DNA of 64,000 nucleotides from Niabella insulamsoli (GTDB lineage: Bacteria; Bacteroidota; Bacteroidia; Chitinophagales; Chitinophagaceae): the NCBI RefSeq assembly GCF_039652435.2, contig NZ_CP190246.1, forward strand, positions 310,001-374,000. The letters are read 5' to 3'. The notes beneath the pieces are model-generated. The model did not search any database and was not told the DNA's origin. It saw nothing but the letters and a program-made list of their open reading frames with translations. Of this stretch, positions 25,742 to 35,434 are shown piece after piece. Within the stretch, counting starts at the first letter, position 1. Every line of letters begins with the position of its first letter. The translations under genes were made by a program, and so were the position numbers.

Positions 25742-28577
25742 GACGATGAATAACCAGGTGTATGTTGCCACTTCAAACGGATTGTTTTCGGGCAAGGAAA
25801 GCAGTTTGAAGTTTACTCCTGTAAACCTCGTTACGTCAACGGGCAGAAGGCTGGACAACTTAGTAGTTACTTCTTTAGGAACCGATGGAAGCGATAAATT
25901 GTATCTGGGAACCGCTTCGGGATTGCTCATTAAGGACGGCGAAAAAATGGATTGGATTGAGGATATTAGTAAAGCCGGGCGGTTGCTGAAAAGAAAAAGA
26001 GTGTTTAGCCTTTTATTTGACAACGCCGAAAATTGCCTGTGGGTCGGTACGGTGGCAGTCGGGCTATACAGTGTAAAATTTTCGAGCGAGGGCAGGGTGA
26101 AAGCTGTTGAAAGATATAGTACATCCGAAACCGGGCATTTCTACATTCACAACAATAGTATATGGGCATTTGCAAAAGATAAAAAGGGCAATCTGTGGGT
26201 GGGAACCGATATGGGGCTGCTTAAAAAAAGTAAAAATGCCCCTGCTTTTGTTTCAGTGAGCGCCGAGGGCGTGGCCAACAAAAAAATAATGGGGATTATT
26301 GAGGATCGACATGAAAAGCTGTGGCTCAGTAATTCGCAAGGGCTGATCTGTTACGACCCTGCGAAAGAGCTGTCCAGAAATTATACCGTAAAGGATGGCC
26401 TTATATCCAGCTCCCTGAATGAGGCTGTGGCGCAATCTGCAGATGGAAAATTGTTTTTCGGAAGTATCGACGGCATTAACTATTTCAACTACGATGAAAT
26501 TCAAAAAGCGCCGGCCGCGATAGGGGTTTTTATCAGCGATTTCCGGGTGCACAATCAAAGCGTATCGCCGCACCAGGTATATTTTGACAATGTTATCCTG
26601 GATCAAAATATAAACGAAGCAAAATCAGTAACGCTTTCCTACAAACAAAATAATTTTATGATTGAGTTTGGAGGTTCCAACTATGCCGTTACTTCACAAC
26701 ACAGGTTCCGGTATAAATTGGTGGGCTATGACGACGAATGGACTTACACCAATGGAAAGCAAAATTTTGCGGCCTTCTCCAACCTTCCCTTTGGCAGGTA
26801 TTCATTTTACGTTGAAGTGGCCAATGAAGACGGAGTATGGAACAATGATGCTAAAACGATAGACTTCACTATCACGGCACCCATTTGGCAAAGCCCGGCG
26901 GCATATATTGTATATGCTTTGATTTCCTTCGCGATTTTGTACTTTCTGTATTTTTCCTGGAACAACCGGCAAAAGCTAAAATATCAAATGGAAGTAGAGC
27001 AGATGAATCATAAAAAAGAACATGAGGTCAATGAATTTAAGCTGAGGTTTTTTACGGATGTGGCGCATGAATTTAAAACGCCGCTTTCCCTGATTGCGGG
27101 CCCGTTGCAGGATATCCTGCATCACAATATTTCCGAAGATCAAAAAAAATTCAACCTCAACATCGTTCAGCGCAACACAAAAAGAATGCTGCTCCTGACA
27201 AATCAATTATTAGATTTTACAAAAATAAATTCGGAAGTCAACATTTTAAAACCGTCGAAAAGCGATGTGGCAGCGGTAATTAAAGAGGTTGCAAAGTCGT
27301 TCCACTGGCAGGTGAAAAATGAGGGAATAGATTTTAAAATAATTGCCCCGGAAGAGCTGCTTCTTTGTTTTGACAGGGATATACTCGAAAAAGCGCTTTA
27401 CAATCTTTTATCGAACGCATTTAAACATACGCCCAAGGGCGGCGTGGTAGAAATTGAAGTGCTGCCGCCACTGAACAATAACACGGCACTTGCCATAGCG
27501 ATAAGAGATAGCGGGAAAGGCATTCCGCCCGCAGATCGGGATAAAATATTTGACCGCTTTTTTCACGGTGATGCCCCAACAGCGTCAGGCATTGGGCTTA
27601 ATCTCACCGCAACATTAGTGAAAGCGCACCACGGCAGTATTGAAGTGAAGGAGAGCGCCTATGGGGGCGCGGAGTTTTTGGTAGCTATCCCGGTTTTGGA
27701 AGCGGCGGCCACTCCTTCGATAAAACAGGAAGAACGCCCTGCTACAAAAGAATGGATACCCACTGCCTATTCGGAAGAAAAGCATACGGATCCATATGTA
27801 TCGAAAGAGCAAATCCTTGTTGTGGAAGACGACCATGACCTGCGCATTTATTTAAAAAGCAGCCTGGAAGCGAAGTATAAAGTTTTGGAAGCGGCCAATG
27901 GTGAGGAGGGATTGGCGTTAGCCCTCGAATACATTCCGGACATTATTATTTCGGATGTGATGATGCCCTTAATGGATGGGGTTAGCATGTGTAGCAGCAT
28001 TCATAATAACAACAAAACTTCGCATATCCCGGTTTTGATGATAACGGCAAAGACGGCTACGGAACATCAAAGACAGGGTTTGCAGGCAGGCGCCTGGGAT
28101 TATATTGCAAAACCATTTGATACGGGCCTTATACTGCTTAAGATAGAAAATATACTGGCTACGCGGAAGCAAATGCGACAGCAGATTATGGATCATCATA
28201 TTTCTGTTCAGATAGAAGACCATTACACCTCCTACGATCAAACCTTCATCAAGCAACTCACCGATGTTATTGTTGAGAAAATGAGCGAAGACGGCTACAA
28301 TGTAGAAAGCCTTGCGCAGGATATGGGTTTCAGCCGGATGCAGCTGCATCGGAAAGTAAAATCACTGACCGGTCATACCACTTCCAGTTTAATAAACACC
28401 ATCAAAATAAAGCACGCGACAACAATGTTTGACGAAGGATGCGACAGGGTACAGGAGGCGATGTACGCAACCGGCATATTAAGTTATTCGCATTTCAACA
28501 ACCTGTTTAAAAAAATCAACGGAAAAACAGCATCAGAATACATCAGTATGGTGGCCAAGAAAAGAAATGTGACCTAA
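25680..28577 (+). CDS. Hybrid two-component regulator, C-terminal part (propeller, kinase, receiver, AraC)
   Basis: Continuation of the frameshifted HTCS. From Met 25680: the second propeller (Leu-Trp-Val-Gly-Thr-Asp-Met-Gly-Leu repeats), a Y_Y_Y domain (about residues 280-390), a transmembrane helix (about 410-425), HisKA with Asp-Val-Ala-His-Glu-Phe-Lys-Thr-Pro-Leu, HATPase N box Asn-Leu-Leu-Ser-Asn-Ala-Phe-Lys-His, Asp-Ser-Gly-Lys-Gly-Ile-Pro and Gly-Ile-Gly-Leu-Asn-Leu, receiver with Val-Glu-Asp-Asp-His-Asp and phospho-acceptor Ile-Ser-Asp-Val-Met-Met-Pro, and a C-terminal AraC DNA-binding domain. All catalytic residues are present. It ends 23 bp before the convergent GH110-like gene, so the sulfated-glycan locus beyond it is the likely target. 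Confidence 0.9.
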   Translation: MHTEKIAHLNMPEAAHPLAFETMNNQVYVATSNGLFSGKESSLKFTPVNLVTSTGRRLDNLVVTSLGTDGSDKLYLGTASGLLIKDGEKMDWIEDISKAGRLLKRKRVFSLLFDNAENCLWVGTVAVGLYSVKFSSEGRVKAVERYSTSETGHFYIHNNSIWAFAKDKKGNLWVGTDMGLLKKSKNAPAFVSVSAEGVANKKIMGIIEDRHEKLWLSNSQGLICYDPAKELSRNYTVKDGLISSSLNEAVAQSADGKLFFGSIDGINYFNYDEIQKAPAAIGVFISDFRVHNQSVSPHQVYFDNVILDQNINEAKSVTLSYKQNNFMIEFGGSNYAVTSQHRFRYKLVGYDDEWTYTNGKQNFAAFSNLPFGRYSFYVEVANEDGVWNNDAKTIDFTITAPIWQSPAAYIVYALISFAILYFLYFSWNNRQKLKYQMEVEQMNHKKEHEVNEFKLRFFTDVAHEFKTPLSLIAGPLQDILHHNISEDQKKFNLNIVQRNTKRMLLLTNQLLDFTKINSEVNILKPSKSDVAAVIKEVAKSFHWQVKNEGIDFKIIAPEELLLCFDRDILEKALYNLLSNAFKHTPKGGVVEIEVLPPLNNNTALAIAIRDSGKGIPPADRDKIFDRFFHGDAPTASGIGLNLTATLVKAHHGSIEVKESAYGGAEFLVAIPVLEAAATPSIKQEERPATKEWIPTAYSEEKHTDPYVSKEQILVVEDDHDLRIYLKSSLEAKYKVLEAANGEEGLALALEYIPDIIISDVMMPLMDGVSMCSSIHNNNKTSHIPVLMITAKTATEHQRQGLQAGAWDYIAKPFDTGLILLKIENILATRKQMRQQIMDHHISVQIEDHYTSYDQTFIKQLTDVIVEKMSEDGYNVESLAQDMGFSRMQLHRKVKSLTGHTTSSLINTIKIKHATTMFDEGCDRVQEAMYATGILSYSHFNNLFKKINGKTASEYISMVAKKRNVT

Positions 28578-28600
28578 TGCGTTAAAAAGGGGCCTTGTTT

Positions 28601-30499
28601 TTAAGGGGCTTGATCTGCCGCTATCCTTTCTTTGACAATTTGATCTGCTGGTAAATTTTTGCCGCGCCAGGTGTTGTTTTGTATTTTAAGAAAGTTGATA
28701 TGATTTACATCGATCACCGGTTTTTCGGGATGTAACGGCGCAAACGATTTGGAATCTTTAATTGTATTGTTGTAGAATTCAAGATGGTTGACACCGTTGG
28801 CTTCTAAAATTTGATTGTCGAAATTATTGAACAAGTTATTTCGGATAATAATTTTCCCAAAAATATAATCGTTCTTGTCTAAGGAAGTGTGGATGGCTAT
28901 AACGCCACTATGCTTATTGTTTTTCCCGCCATAAAACGAATCTCCGAAACTGTTGTTTTCTATTAAAACGTTCTGGGCGTGGCCGGCTTCGTACCAGTAA
29001 GACAGTTCCACCGGCATCAGGATAGCCGACATCATATTGCTGAAATAATTATTTCGGATGATGGTGCGAAGCGGCGTGGACAGTAGAGCCCCGCGCGCGC
29101 GGTTGTTCCTAAACCGGCTGTTTGTAATCTCTAATTCAGGGTACCAGTCTGTATTTTCTAATACAAAATCTTTGGTGATCCGGTCGTCAAGTTTGTCTTC
29201 GAATGTAATAATGTAGTAACGCTGATTTACCGCTTCCACCTGCTTCACGATATTAAAAAATGCCGGGTTTGCGGAAGCCCTGGAGTCGACAAAACCTATG
29301 CGGTCTCCTTTTTCGGCAAACGTGAACCCTCCCTGTTGATAATGGCCTACGATTACGGCAAGCTTGTTAGCTGCCAGCTTTTCCGCAGCTTTAACATAAG
29401 ACCCGTGAACATTTGTTCCATCATCTAACATTTGCTCGAAAGTGCAATTATTGATTTTGATAAGGCCCCGGCAATTGGCAAAATGCGTAGCGTCGGCGGT
29501 AGTAGAAACCATCCTCGAGGGCCTGTCAGGGTTGGTTGTTATGTTTACCGTTTCTAAGGAAATATTTTCGCTTCGTTCCCCCACAATGCCCATCCCTCCG
29601 GCGTGATATATATTAATATGCGCTAACAATACGTTTTTGCTATGGGTAATATGAAATGCATTGGCCAGCCTGTTAAAAGAATTTTGGCCTTTGCACACGA
29701 GCACCATTCCAACGGGCGGAACATGCTTTAGCGGTCCTGAAACCCGCACCAGCCCTTTCTTTAACTCAGTAAATTTTAGGTTTTGCACCTTTACCGAAAA
29801 GTTATCGTAAAGGGAATAAAAGTCATCTGCATAAGGAAGGTTTAACTTTTCAGGGAATTGTATTTTTTTCTCTTTTTGGTACTCAAGGGGCGTGTACAAA
29901 TTGGTATTATAAGCAACCGCTTTTCTTTTGGGATCAAACAGTATCGACCTGTCCAGGTCGTGGCGGTACCCTTCTTTTATAAAAATAAGGTTGTTGTTTT
30001 GGATGACATAAGGGAAGTCTTCTGAAATTTCCAGGTCGAAAGTTCCCGCTTTTGGGTTGCTGGCGACAATTAACGCCTCGCTGTGTAACGGCAGCTCCCA
30101 ATCAACAGAAACGCCCGATACTTTGATGTTTTCTGATCGTTCGATATCAAAAGGCATCATCAATCCGTGGAAGATCAGCGACGCATGATCACCCCTCACT
30201 TCTAAATTCTTAAATGCGATTAAGGGGAAAGCGATGGCTTTAACGGAGTTGTCATGGTTGGTAACATAACAGTACTTGGAAAAAGCTTTATCGGGATAAA
30301 AATGATAAGTGCCTTCTTCAATATGTAATACCGGGTTTTTTAATTTTCTGGCATCCTGTATCATTTGATATACCGCCGGTGTTGCATCTTTTTCATTATT
30401 TTTCAAATAATTTTTAAGATAGAGCGGTTGGCAAAGCACAGGAAGCCCTATCAGTAGCATGGTTACTACCTGAATTGTTTTTAAATAAAGCAAGTTCAT
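28601..30499 (-). CDS. GH110-like alpha-galactosidase, right-handed beta-helix
   Basis: 632 residues with a signal peptide and parallel beta-helix repeats. Residues 331-366 carry a motif I associate with GH110: Thr-Thr-Ala-Asp-Ala-Thr-His-Phe (Asp336, His339), Asn-Cys-Thr-Phe-Glu and Leu-Asp-Asp-Gly-Thr-Asn-Val-His-Gly (Asp359-Asp360, candidate catalytic pair). GH110 enzymes remove terminal alpha-1,3-galactose by inversion, for example from blood-group B or carrageenan-type oligosaccharides. It is the last gene of the reverse-strand PUL segment, 90 bp after a sulfatase. Consecutive Asn-Asn-x-Phe turns (residues 465-610) mark the helix ladders. Confidence 0.8.
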   Translation of the reverse strand: MNLLYLKTIQVVTMLLIGLPVLCQPLYLKNYLKNNEKDATPAVYQMIQDARKLKNPVLHIEEGTYHFYPDKAFSKYCYVTNHDNSVKAIAFPLIAFKNLEVRGDHASLIFHGLMMPFDIERSENIKVSGVSVDWELPLHSEALIVASNPKAGTFDLEISEDFPYVIQNNNLIFIKEGYRHDLDRSILFDPKRKAVAYNTNLYTPLEYQKEKKIQFPEKLNLPYADDFYSLYDNFSVKVQNLKFTELKKGLVRVSGPLKHVPPVGMVLVCKGQNSFNRLANAFHITHSKNVLLAHINIYHAGGMGIVGERSENISLETVNITTNPDRPSRMVSTTADATHFANCRGLIKINNCTFEQMLDDGTNVHGSYVKAAEKLAANKLAVIVGHYQQGGFTFAEKGDRIGFVDSRASANPAFFNIVKQVEAVNQRYYIITFEDKLDDRITKDFVLENTDWYPELEITNSRFRNNRARGALLSTPLRTIIRNNYFSNMMSAILMPVELSYWYEAGHAQNVLIENNSFGDSFYGGKNNKHSGVIAIHTSLDKNDYIFGKIIIRNNLFNNFDNQILEANGVNHLEFYNNTIKDSKSFAPLHPEKPVIDVNHINFLKIQNNTWRGKNLPADQIVKERIAADQAP

Positions 30500-30588
30500 T
30501 TTATTAATGTCGATATGATAGGCCTGAATCTGAATTAATATATAGTGGGGCAGGAGTTGCCTGATTCAAACCATCAGTGTTTTAAAAT

Positions 30589-32109
30589 CTATTTTGGGGT
30601 TGATGATTTTTTGTCTTTTGCGTCAAACCATGTGTATTTCGGAGAGCTATCCGTCTTCCATTGCAGCGTGAGAAAAGGATCGTTGAGTTTAGTTAAGTGC
30701 GCTACCAGTTTCGCATGCAGGTCGTCGATGACAGCGTCATATCCCATGCCTTTGTAAATGGGTTGCATTTCATACGGATCCTTCCTTTTATCGTAAAGTA
30801 AGAAGCCTTCTTTCCTTACCTTGTCGCGCTTGTACTCATTTGGTTTTGCAATAATATATGTGTATTGGTCGTTGTAAATCGCGCGCCACGACCGGTCTTT
30901 GGAATCCGGCGCGCCCTGGTCAAAGGAGCAGTAGGCATATTCAGGCGCCGCTTGTCCATTTTTTCCGGTTAATACATTTTCATAATTAAACCCTTCAATG
31001 TGGGCGGGCGCCGGCAGGCCGGCGAGGCCCAGTACCGTAGGCAAAATATCAATAGTCGCCATGGGATTTTTATAAGTATCCGGTTTTATTTTGCCAGGAT
31101 AAGAAAGCATCATCGGTACGCCAATAGACTCTTCGTTCCAAATGCCCTTCGTCATCCTGCCGTGGGAACCCAGCATTTCCCCGTGGTCTGCGGTAAAAAC
31201 GATAATCGTGTTTTCGAAAATGCCTTTTTTCTTTAGAAAACGGATCAGCTTTCCAAAGTTTTCATCAATCGATGTGATAGCGCCAAAATAACCGGGGAGC
31301 ACCGGCCAGGATTCGGCGCCAAATTTTCCTACCGGCGCTACGTTGGGCCTTCTTTTCATTTTTTCGGGAGTGGGATAAAGCGCTTCGTATTTTTTGGGTG
31401 CTGCATAGCCATATCCCATTTTATGTTTGTTGGAATTGCCAATAAATTTGTCGGGCTGGTACCTGTCTTCAAAACCCGGGCCGCCGCCGGTATGTGGAGG
31501 GCCAAAGGATAATACCATGCAGAAAGGGTTCTGGTCAATATCTGCTACCGAGTCGATATATTCAATAGCTTTACCAGTCATATAGTCTGGTTCCCAGCCG
31601 GGTATGGTAACGGGTTGCCGGGCATCTTGAATATAGTAGTTTTGGTCGAAGGGTCTGTGATGACTGGAGAGTATCCAATAGTCAAAACCATGTCTTCTCG
31701 AGCGGGGCACATACCCTTCAGATTTGCCATCTAAATGATATTTTCCAATATAGGCGGTATGGTATCCCTGATCTTTAGTGATATCGCCTAAGGTTATTGA
31801 ATTGGTTGATAACCTCACGTGGTTGCCAAAAACGCCATTTGTAATATTGTATTGCCCGGTAAACATGGTGGCCCTGCTGGGTGTGCAAATAGGCGTATTG
31901 GCCACCGCGTTTTTAAAAAAGGCGGCTTCTTTTGAGTAGGCGTCCAATTCGGGCGTCAACACTGCGTCTTCATTAGTAAAACCAAGCGCCTGTCGTCGCC
32001 ATTGATCCGCCATTACTAAAATAATATTGGGCTTTTGTTGGCTGTTTTGCGCCTGTATGCCGGCAATTTGCGTGAGAAAGAAAACCAGCAGTAATAATAA
32101 ATGCTTCAT
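30589..32109 (-). CDS. Periplasmic sulfatase, S1 (formylglycine) family
   Basis: 506 residues with a signal peptide ending Ile-Gln-Ala-Gln. Sulfatase motifs: Pro-Asn-Ile-Ile-Leu-Val-Met-Ala-Asp-Gln (metal-binding Asp), Cys75-Thr-Pro-Ser-Arg-Ala-Thr-Met-Phe-Thr-Gly (Cys75 is converted to formylglycine) and Phe-Thr-Ala-Asp-His-Gly-Glu-Met-Leu-Gly-Ser-His. The usual Asp-Asp pair near the start is Ala-Asp-Gln here, as in several S1 subfamilies. It needs an anaerobic or aerobic sulfatase-maturating enzyme not encoded in this window. Third gene of a susC-susD-sulfatase-sulfatase-GH110 series. Confidence 0.92.
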   Translation of the reverse strand: MKHLLLLLVFFLTQIAGIQAQNSQQKPNIILVMADQWRRQALGFTNEDAVLTPELDAYSKEAAFFKNAVANTPICTPSRATMFTGQYNITNGVFGNHVRLSTNSITLGDITKDQGYHTAYIGKYHLDGKSEGYVPRSRRHGFDYWILSSHHRPFDQNYYIQDARQPVTIPGWEPDYMTGKAIEYIDSVADIDQNPFCMVLSFGPPHTGGGPGFEDRYQPDKFIGNSNKHKMGYGYAAPKKYEALYPTPEKMKRRPNVAPVGKFGAESWPVLPGYFGAITSIDENFGKLIRFLKKKGIFENTIIVFTADHGEMLGSHGRMTKGIWNEESIGVPMMLSYPGKIKPDTYKNPMATIDILPTVLGLAGLPAPAHIEGFNYENVLTGKNGQAAPEYAYCSFDQGAPDSKDRSWRAIYNDQYTYIIAKPNEYKRDKVRKEGFLLYDKRKDPYEMQPIYKGMGYDAVIDDLHAKLVAHLTKLNDPFLTLQWKTDSSPKYTWFDAKDKKSSTPK

Positions 32110-32219
32110 TTGTATACTTTAATTTTTTGCATTGGGGCTTTTACCTTCAGTTACGGTTATAAGCGCCGTTGATATGATATAATGATTTAAGACTTTTTAT
32201 CTTTTAACTTTCGAATAGT

Positions 32220-33701
32220 TTATCTAAATCCTGAATATTCCGACACTCCCATTGCCTGCTCCCAGGTTATTAACCTGGATTTTAGCTGTCCGAGAATGTG
32301 GGGGTTTTTTGCTGCAACATTGTCCGATTCCTCCCTATCATTTTTGATGTTGTATAGTTCAGTTTTTCCGCTCCTGAACGCCAGTAATTTCCACGCTCCT
32401 GAGCGCACAGAGGCATATAAATCTTCATAAGCCCTGTAGCCAAAAATTGCTTCTCGCTGAATAGGTTGTCCGCTTTTGATGTGAGGAACCAGGGAAACGC
32501 CATCCAAAGGAGCATATTTACCGGCTTGGCCCCCTGCAATTTCTACCAGCGTCGGGAATAGATCTGTTGATTGAACGAGTGTATTCGATAGTGTATTTTC
32601 TCGTGTTACGCCGGGCCAATAGAAGAAAAAAGGCACCCTGGCTCCTCCCTCATACAATGCTTCTCCATTTAATTTTCCGCCTCTAAAAGGCTTGTTCTCA
32701 AAAAAGCCGCCCTGGTCCGAAAGGAAAATAATAATCGTATTATCGTTGATGCCCTTTTTATTGATGGCTTCAAGAATGCGGCCAACCGATTCGTCCGTTG
32801 CTTTTACCATTGCCGCATGGTGGGCTCTTTTCCCTTCTAAACCCTTCTTTTCAAAATGTGCAACCAAATCCCGTCTGCCTTCGTGAGGGGTGTGTACCGC
32901 ATAGTAAGAGCAGGTGAGCATAAAAGGCGCATCTTTTTTATAATTGTTTATAAATGAAACGGCCTTATCGGTGAGTAGATCTGTGAGATATTTGCCCTTT
33001 ACATGAAGCAGGCTGCTGTCTGTGGAAGGCATAAAATAAGGGGGATAATAGGCGTGGGGATGCCCAAAGTTTGAAACGCCGTATTGCTCGTCGTATCCCT
33101 GGTTTACCGGATAAAATCCCTCATGTCCCAAGTGCCATTTCCCTATAAAACTGTTGTAATACCCCAGCTCCTTCAACGCTTCGGCATAGGTGGTATATTG
33201 AAGCGGCAACCAATTGGCGCTCGGCACATGAGCGGGGTCGGTTTCTAAAAAATTATAAGGGTTATTGGTGCGCCCGTAATTGTCGAACCCGTTTTTTGCG
33301 CCCCCGGGAATATGACGCACCATTTTAAGGCGCGCAGGATGCAGCCCCGTTTGCAAGGTGGCCCTGCTGGGGCTGCAGGTGGGGCTGGCGATATAGGCCT
33401 GCTCGAAATTGATGCCTCTTGCTGATAAAAAATCGATATTCGGTGATTCAAATCTTGGGTTTCTAAATCCGAGGTCTGACCAACCCAGGTCATCCACAAA
33501 AAACAAAATGATATTTGGTTTTTGAACCTGCGTTTTATTTTTTTCAGAAGAGCTTCGCGTTTTTATAGCGCAGCTCCCCGCGACGACTACAAACGCCAGG
33601 GAAACCACCCGTAATACTTTTAGCGCACTCCATCTTCGGTTCTTTTTCAATTCGTAACCGCCTCCCACATATTTTTTCATTGTCTTCATAAAATTTATCA
33701 T
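32220..33701 (-). CDS. Lipoprotein sulfatase, S1 family
   Basis: 493 residues from ATG 33701, which overlaps the susD stop (TGATG), so translation is probably coupled; Met5 is an alternative start. A long n-region precedes a lipobox (Val-Ala-Gly-Ser-Cys, Cys44), suggesting membrane anchoring. Catalytic motifs: Phe-Phe-Val-Asp-Asp-Leu-Gly-Trp-Ser-Asp, Cys109-Ser-Pro-Ser-Arg-Ala-Thr-Leu-Gln-Thr-Gly, Gly-Lys-Trp-His-Leu-Gly and Ser-Asp-Gln-Gly-Gly. Probably removes sulfate from galactose units before import or GH110 action; exact regiospecificity cannot be read from the sequence. Confidence 0.92.
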   Translation of the reverse strand: MINFMKTMKKYVGGGYELKKNRRWSALKVLRVVSLAFVVVAGSCAIKTRSSSEKNKTQVQKPNIILFFVDDLGWSDLGFRNPRFESPNIDFLSARGINFEQAYIASPTCSPSRATLQTGLHPARLKMVRHIPGGAKNGFDNYGRTNNPYNFLETDPAHVPSANWLPLQYTTYAEALKELGYYNSFIGKWHLGHEGFYPVNQGYDEQYGVSNFGHPHAYYPPYFMPSTDSSLLHVKGKYLTDLLTDKAVSFINNYKKDAPFMLTCSYYAVHTPHEGRRDLVAHFEKKGLEGKRAHHAAMVKATDESVGRILEAINKKGINDNTIIIFLSDQGGFFENKPFRGGKLNGEALYEGGARVPFFFYWPGVTRENTLSNTLVQSTDLFPTLVEIAGGQAGKYAPLDGVSLVPHIKSGQPIQREAIFGYRAYEDLYASVRSGAWKLLAFRSGKTELYNIKNDREESDNVAAKNPHILGQLKSRLITWEQAMGVSEYSGFR

Positions 33702-35326
33702 CAGTTAAATCCCAAATTTTGTTCAAGGTTGTTATTGAGTAATATTTGGGCATCGGGTATCGGAAACCATACCCGCTCCGGTATCCAGTTGGCTTGCAGT
33801 TGAGGAACTATTTTGTTGTAAAAGCCATTGGTTTCATCGAGGGATTTTATCACGTTGGTGAGTTTGCCAAAACGGGCGAGGTCAATCTTCCTGAGGTTTT
33901 CGAAGCAGAGCTCCCTGGAGCGTTCGTCTAACAATTCTTCAATAAAATCTGCTTTCCGATAGCGGCTGTTAAGTTTTTCCAGGTTGGCTGCGTTGCCCGC
34001 CACCGCGCGCTGCCGGATCTGCGTGAATATCTCGCGGGCAGCGCTTTCATCCCCCGTAAAATAAAGCGCTTCTGCATGCAGTAATAATACTTCGGCATAC
34101 CGTATAATCGGAATGCTCATATCCGAAGCGCCGCTGCTTAAGGTGTTGCTTACGCCTGCCCGCATTCTGAATTTTCCCACACAGTAATAAGACTGGTCTT
34201 TTTTTGCCGCACGCGGCACAAAGAATGTAACGCCATCCAATTCTTCCGTTGTGTTAGAATTTAAATTGCCGGTGAGGTTGTTGCTAAAACGGTTATCAAT
34301 GTTCATGTATAGATCATACAATTGTCCGGTCGGCCGGAAAGTGCCTGCGCCGCCTCCGCGGGTGTCTCTGTTGCCCTGCGGAATTAAAACATCCCTGATT
34401 GAATTTGTTACTCTTGCCGATGCATCGCTGGAAGCCTCTGCCAGCATCAGGCATTCTTTATATTGATCTGCTTTAGTGTTCGGGCGGAACAACCTGCGGT
34501 ACTCGGGTATGAGTATATAACCGCTGTGGAGCACGATATCTGTTGTTAAGGCTAATGCGTTTCTATAACACTCATCCGCATCAACCCAATCAAAGCTGTT
34601 GATAGGTAAATCGCTGAAGTCCTTTGCGTAGCCGTTATTTTTAGCGCTGGCCAGGTAGGTGTAAACCCGGGCCAGAAGCGCGGCAGCCGTGTATTTATTA
34701 ACGCTGGTAGATCTGGGGCCGCGAGCTTCCAGGTTTTCATAAGCAAAACTGTAATCTTCAATAATTTGGCGGTACACTTCTTCCAGCGTATGCCGTGGCA
34801 AAGTGGCTTCCTGAGCGGTTGAAGTGTAAACAGGGATGGCGCCGTGCATCATGCTGAGGGTCATATGAAAAAATCCTCTCAGTAGCCTCGCTTCAGCCAG
34901 TAAAGCTGCTTTTCTGTTACCTGAAAATTTCTCAGCGGGAATTTGATCGACCTGCTCTAAAAATAAGTTCGCTCTGTAGATGCCTCTATATTGCGTAGCC
35001 CAAACCGACTTTAGAAACTCGGATGTCGCAGAGAAAGACGCATCTCCAAAAGGGAAGTCATCCGGACGGTTGGTCGTATTAAAATTGACCAACAATTCAT
35101 CATTGCCCCCGTTAAGTACCGTAATCAAAGACCGGCCATAGCTTCCATCGTTGTTGCTCAGGATCGAATAGATGCCAATTAGCGCGACTTCTGCATCTTT
35201 GGGCGTTTTATAGAATTGATCGACCGTGGCTTGAGAAAGGGGGGCGTCTTCTATATATTTCTGGCAGGAAACCAACGTGGTAAACATGAAGGTTAAAAGT
35301 GTAAGATGTTGATATATTGTTTTCAT
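33701..35326 (-). CDS. SusD/RagB-family surface lipoprotein
   Basis: 541 residues, lipobox Leu-Val-Ser-Cys, then Lys-Tyr-Ile-Glu-Asp-Ala-Pro-Leu-Ser and Lys-Thr-Pro-Lys-Asp-Ala-Glu-Val-Ala-Leu. TPR helix Leu-Leu-Ala-Glu-Ala-Arg-Leu-Leu-Arg-Gly-Phe, Tyr-Ala-Glu-Val-Leu-Leu-Leu-His-Ala-Glu-Ala and the C-terminal Glu-Leu-Leu-Asp-Glu-Arg-Ser-Arg-Glu-Leu-Cys-Phe-Glu. Partner of the SusC encoded 108 bp upstream; ligand probably a sulfated galactan fragment, judged from its neighbours. Confidence 0.93.
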   Translation of the reverse strand: MKTIYQHLTLLTFMFTTLVSCQKYIEDAPLSQATVDQFYKTPKDAEVALIGIYSILSNNDGSYGRSLITVLNGGNDELLVNFNTTNRPDDFPFGDASFSATSEFLKSVWATQYRGIYRANLFLEQVDQIPAEKFSGNRKAALLAEARLLRGFFHMTLSMMHGAIPVYTSTAQEATLPRHTLEEVYRQIIEDYSFAYENLEARGPRSTSVNKYTAAALLARVYTYLASAKNNGYAKDFSDLPINSFDWVDADECYRNALALTTDIVLHSGYILIPEYRRLFRPNTKADQYKECLMLAEASSDASARVTNSIRDVLIPQGNRDTRGGGAGTFRPTGQLYDLYMNIDNRFSNNLTGNLNSNTTEELDGVTFFVPRAAKKDQSYYCVGKFRMRAGVSNTLSSGASDMSIPIIRYAEVLLLHAEALYFTGDESAAREIFTQIRQRAVAGNAANLEKLNSRYRKADFIEELLDERSRELCFENLRKIDLARFGKLTNVIKSLDETNGFYNKIVPQLQANWIPERVWFPIPDAQILLNNNLEQNLGFN

Positions 35327-35434
35327 GTGTAGATGTGTTTATGTTTTTTGCAGACCACCTGGCATGTATCAGAAAAAAATAGGCGCCACCGCTCAGTAAA
35401 AAATGAAACTTGTTTTTATAAATAGGGTAGGGCA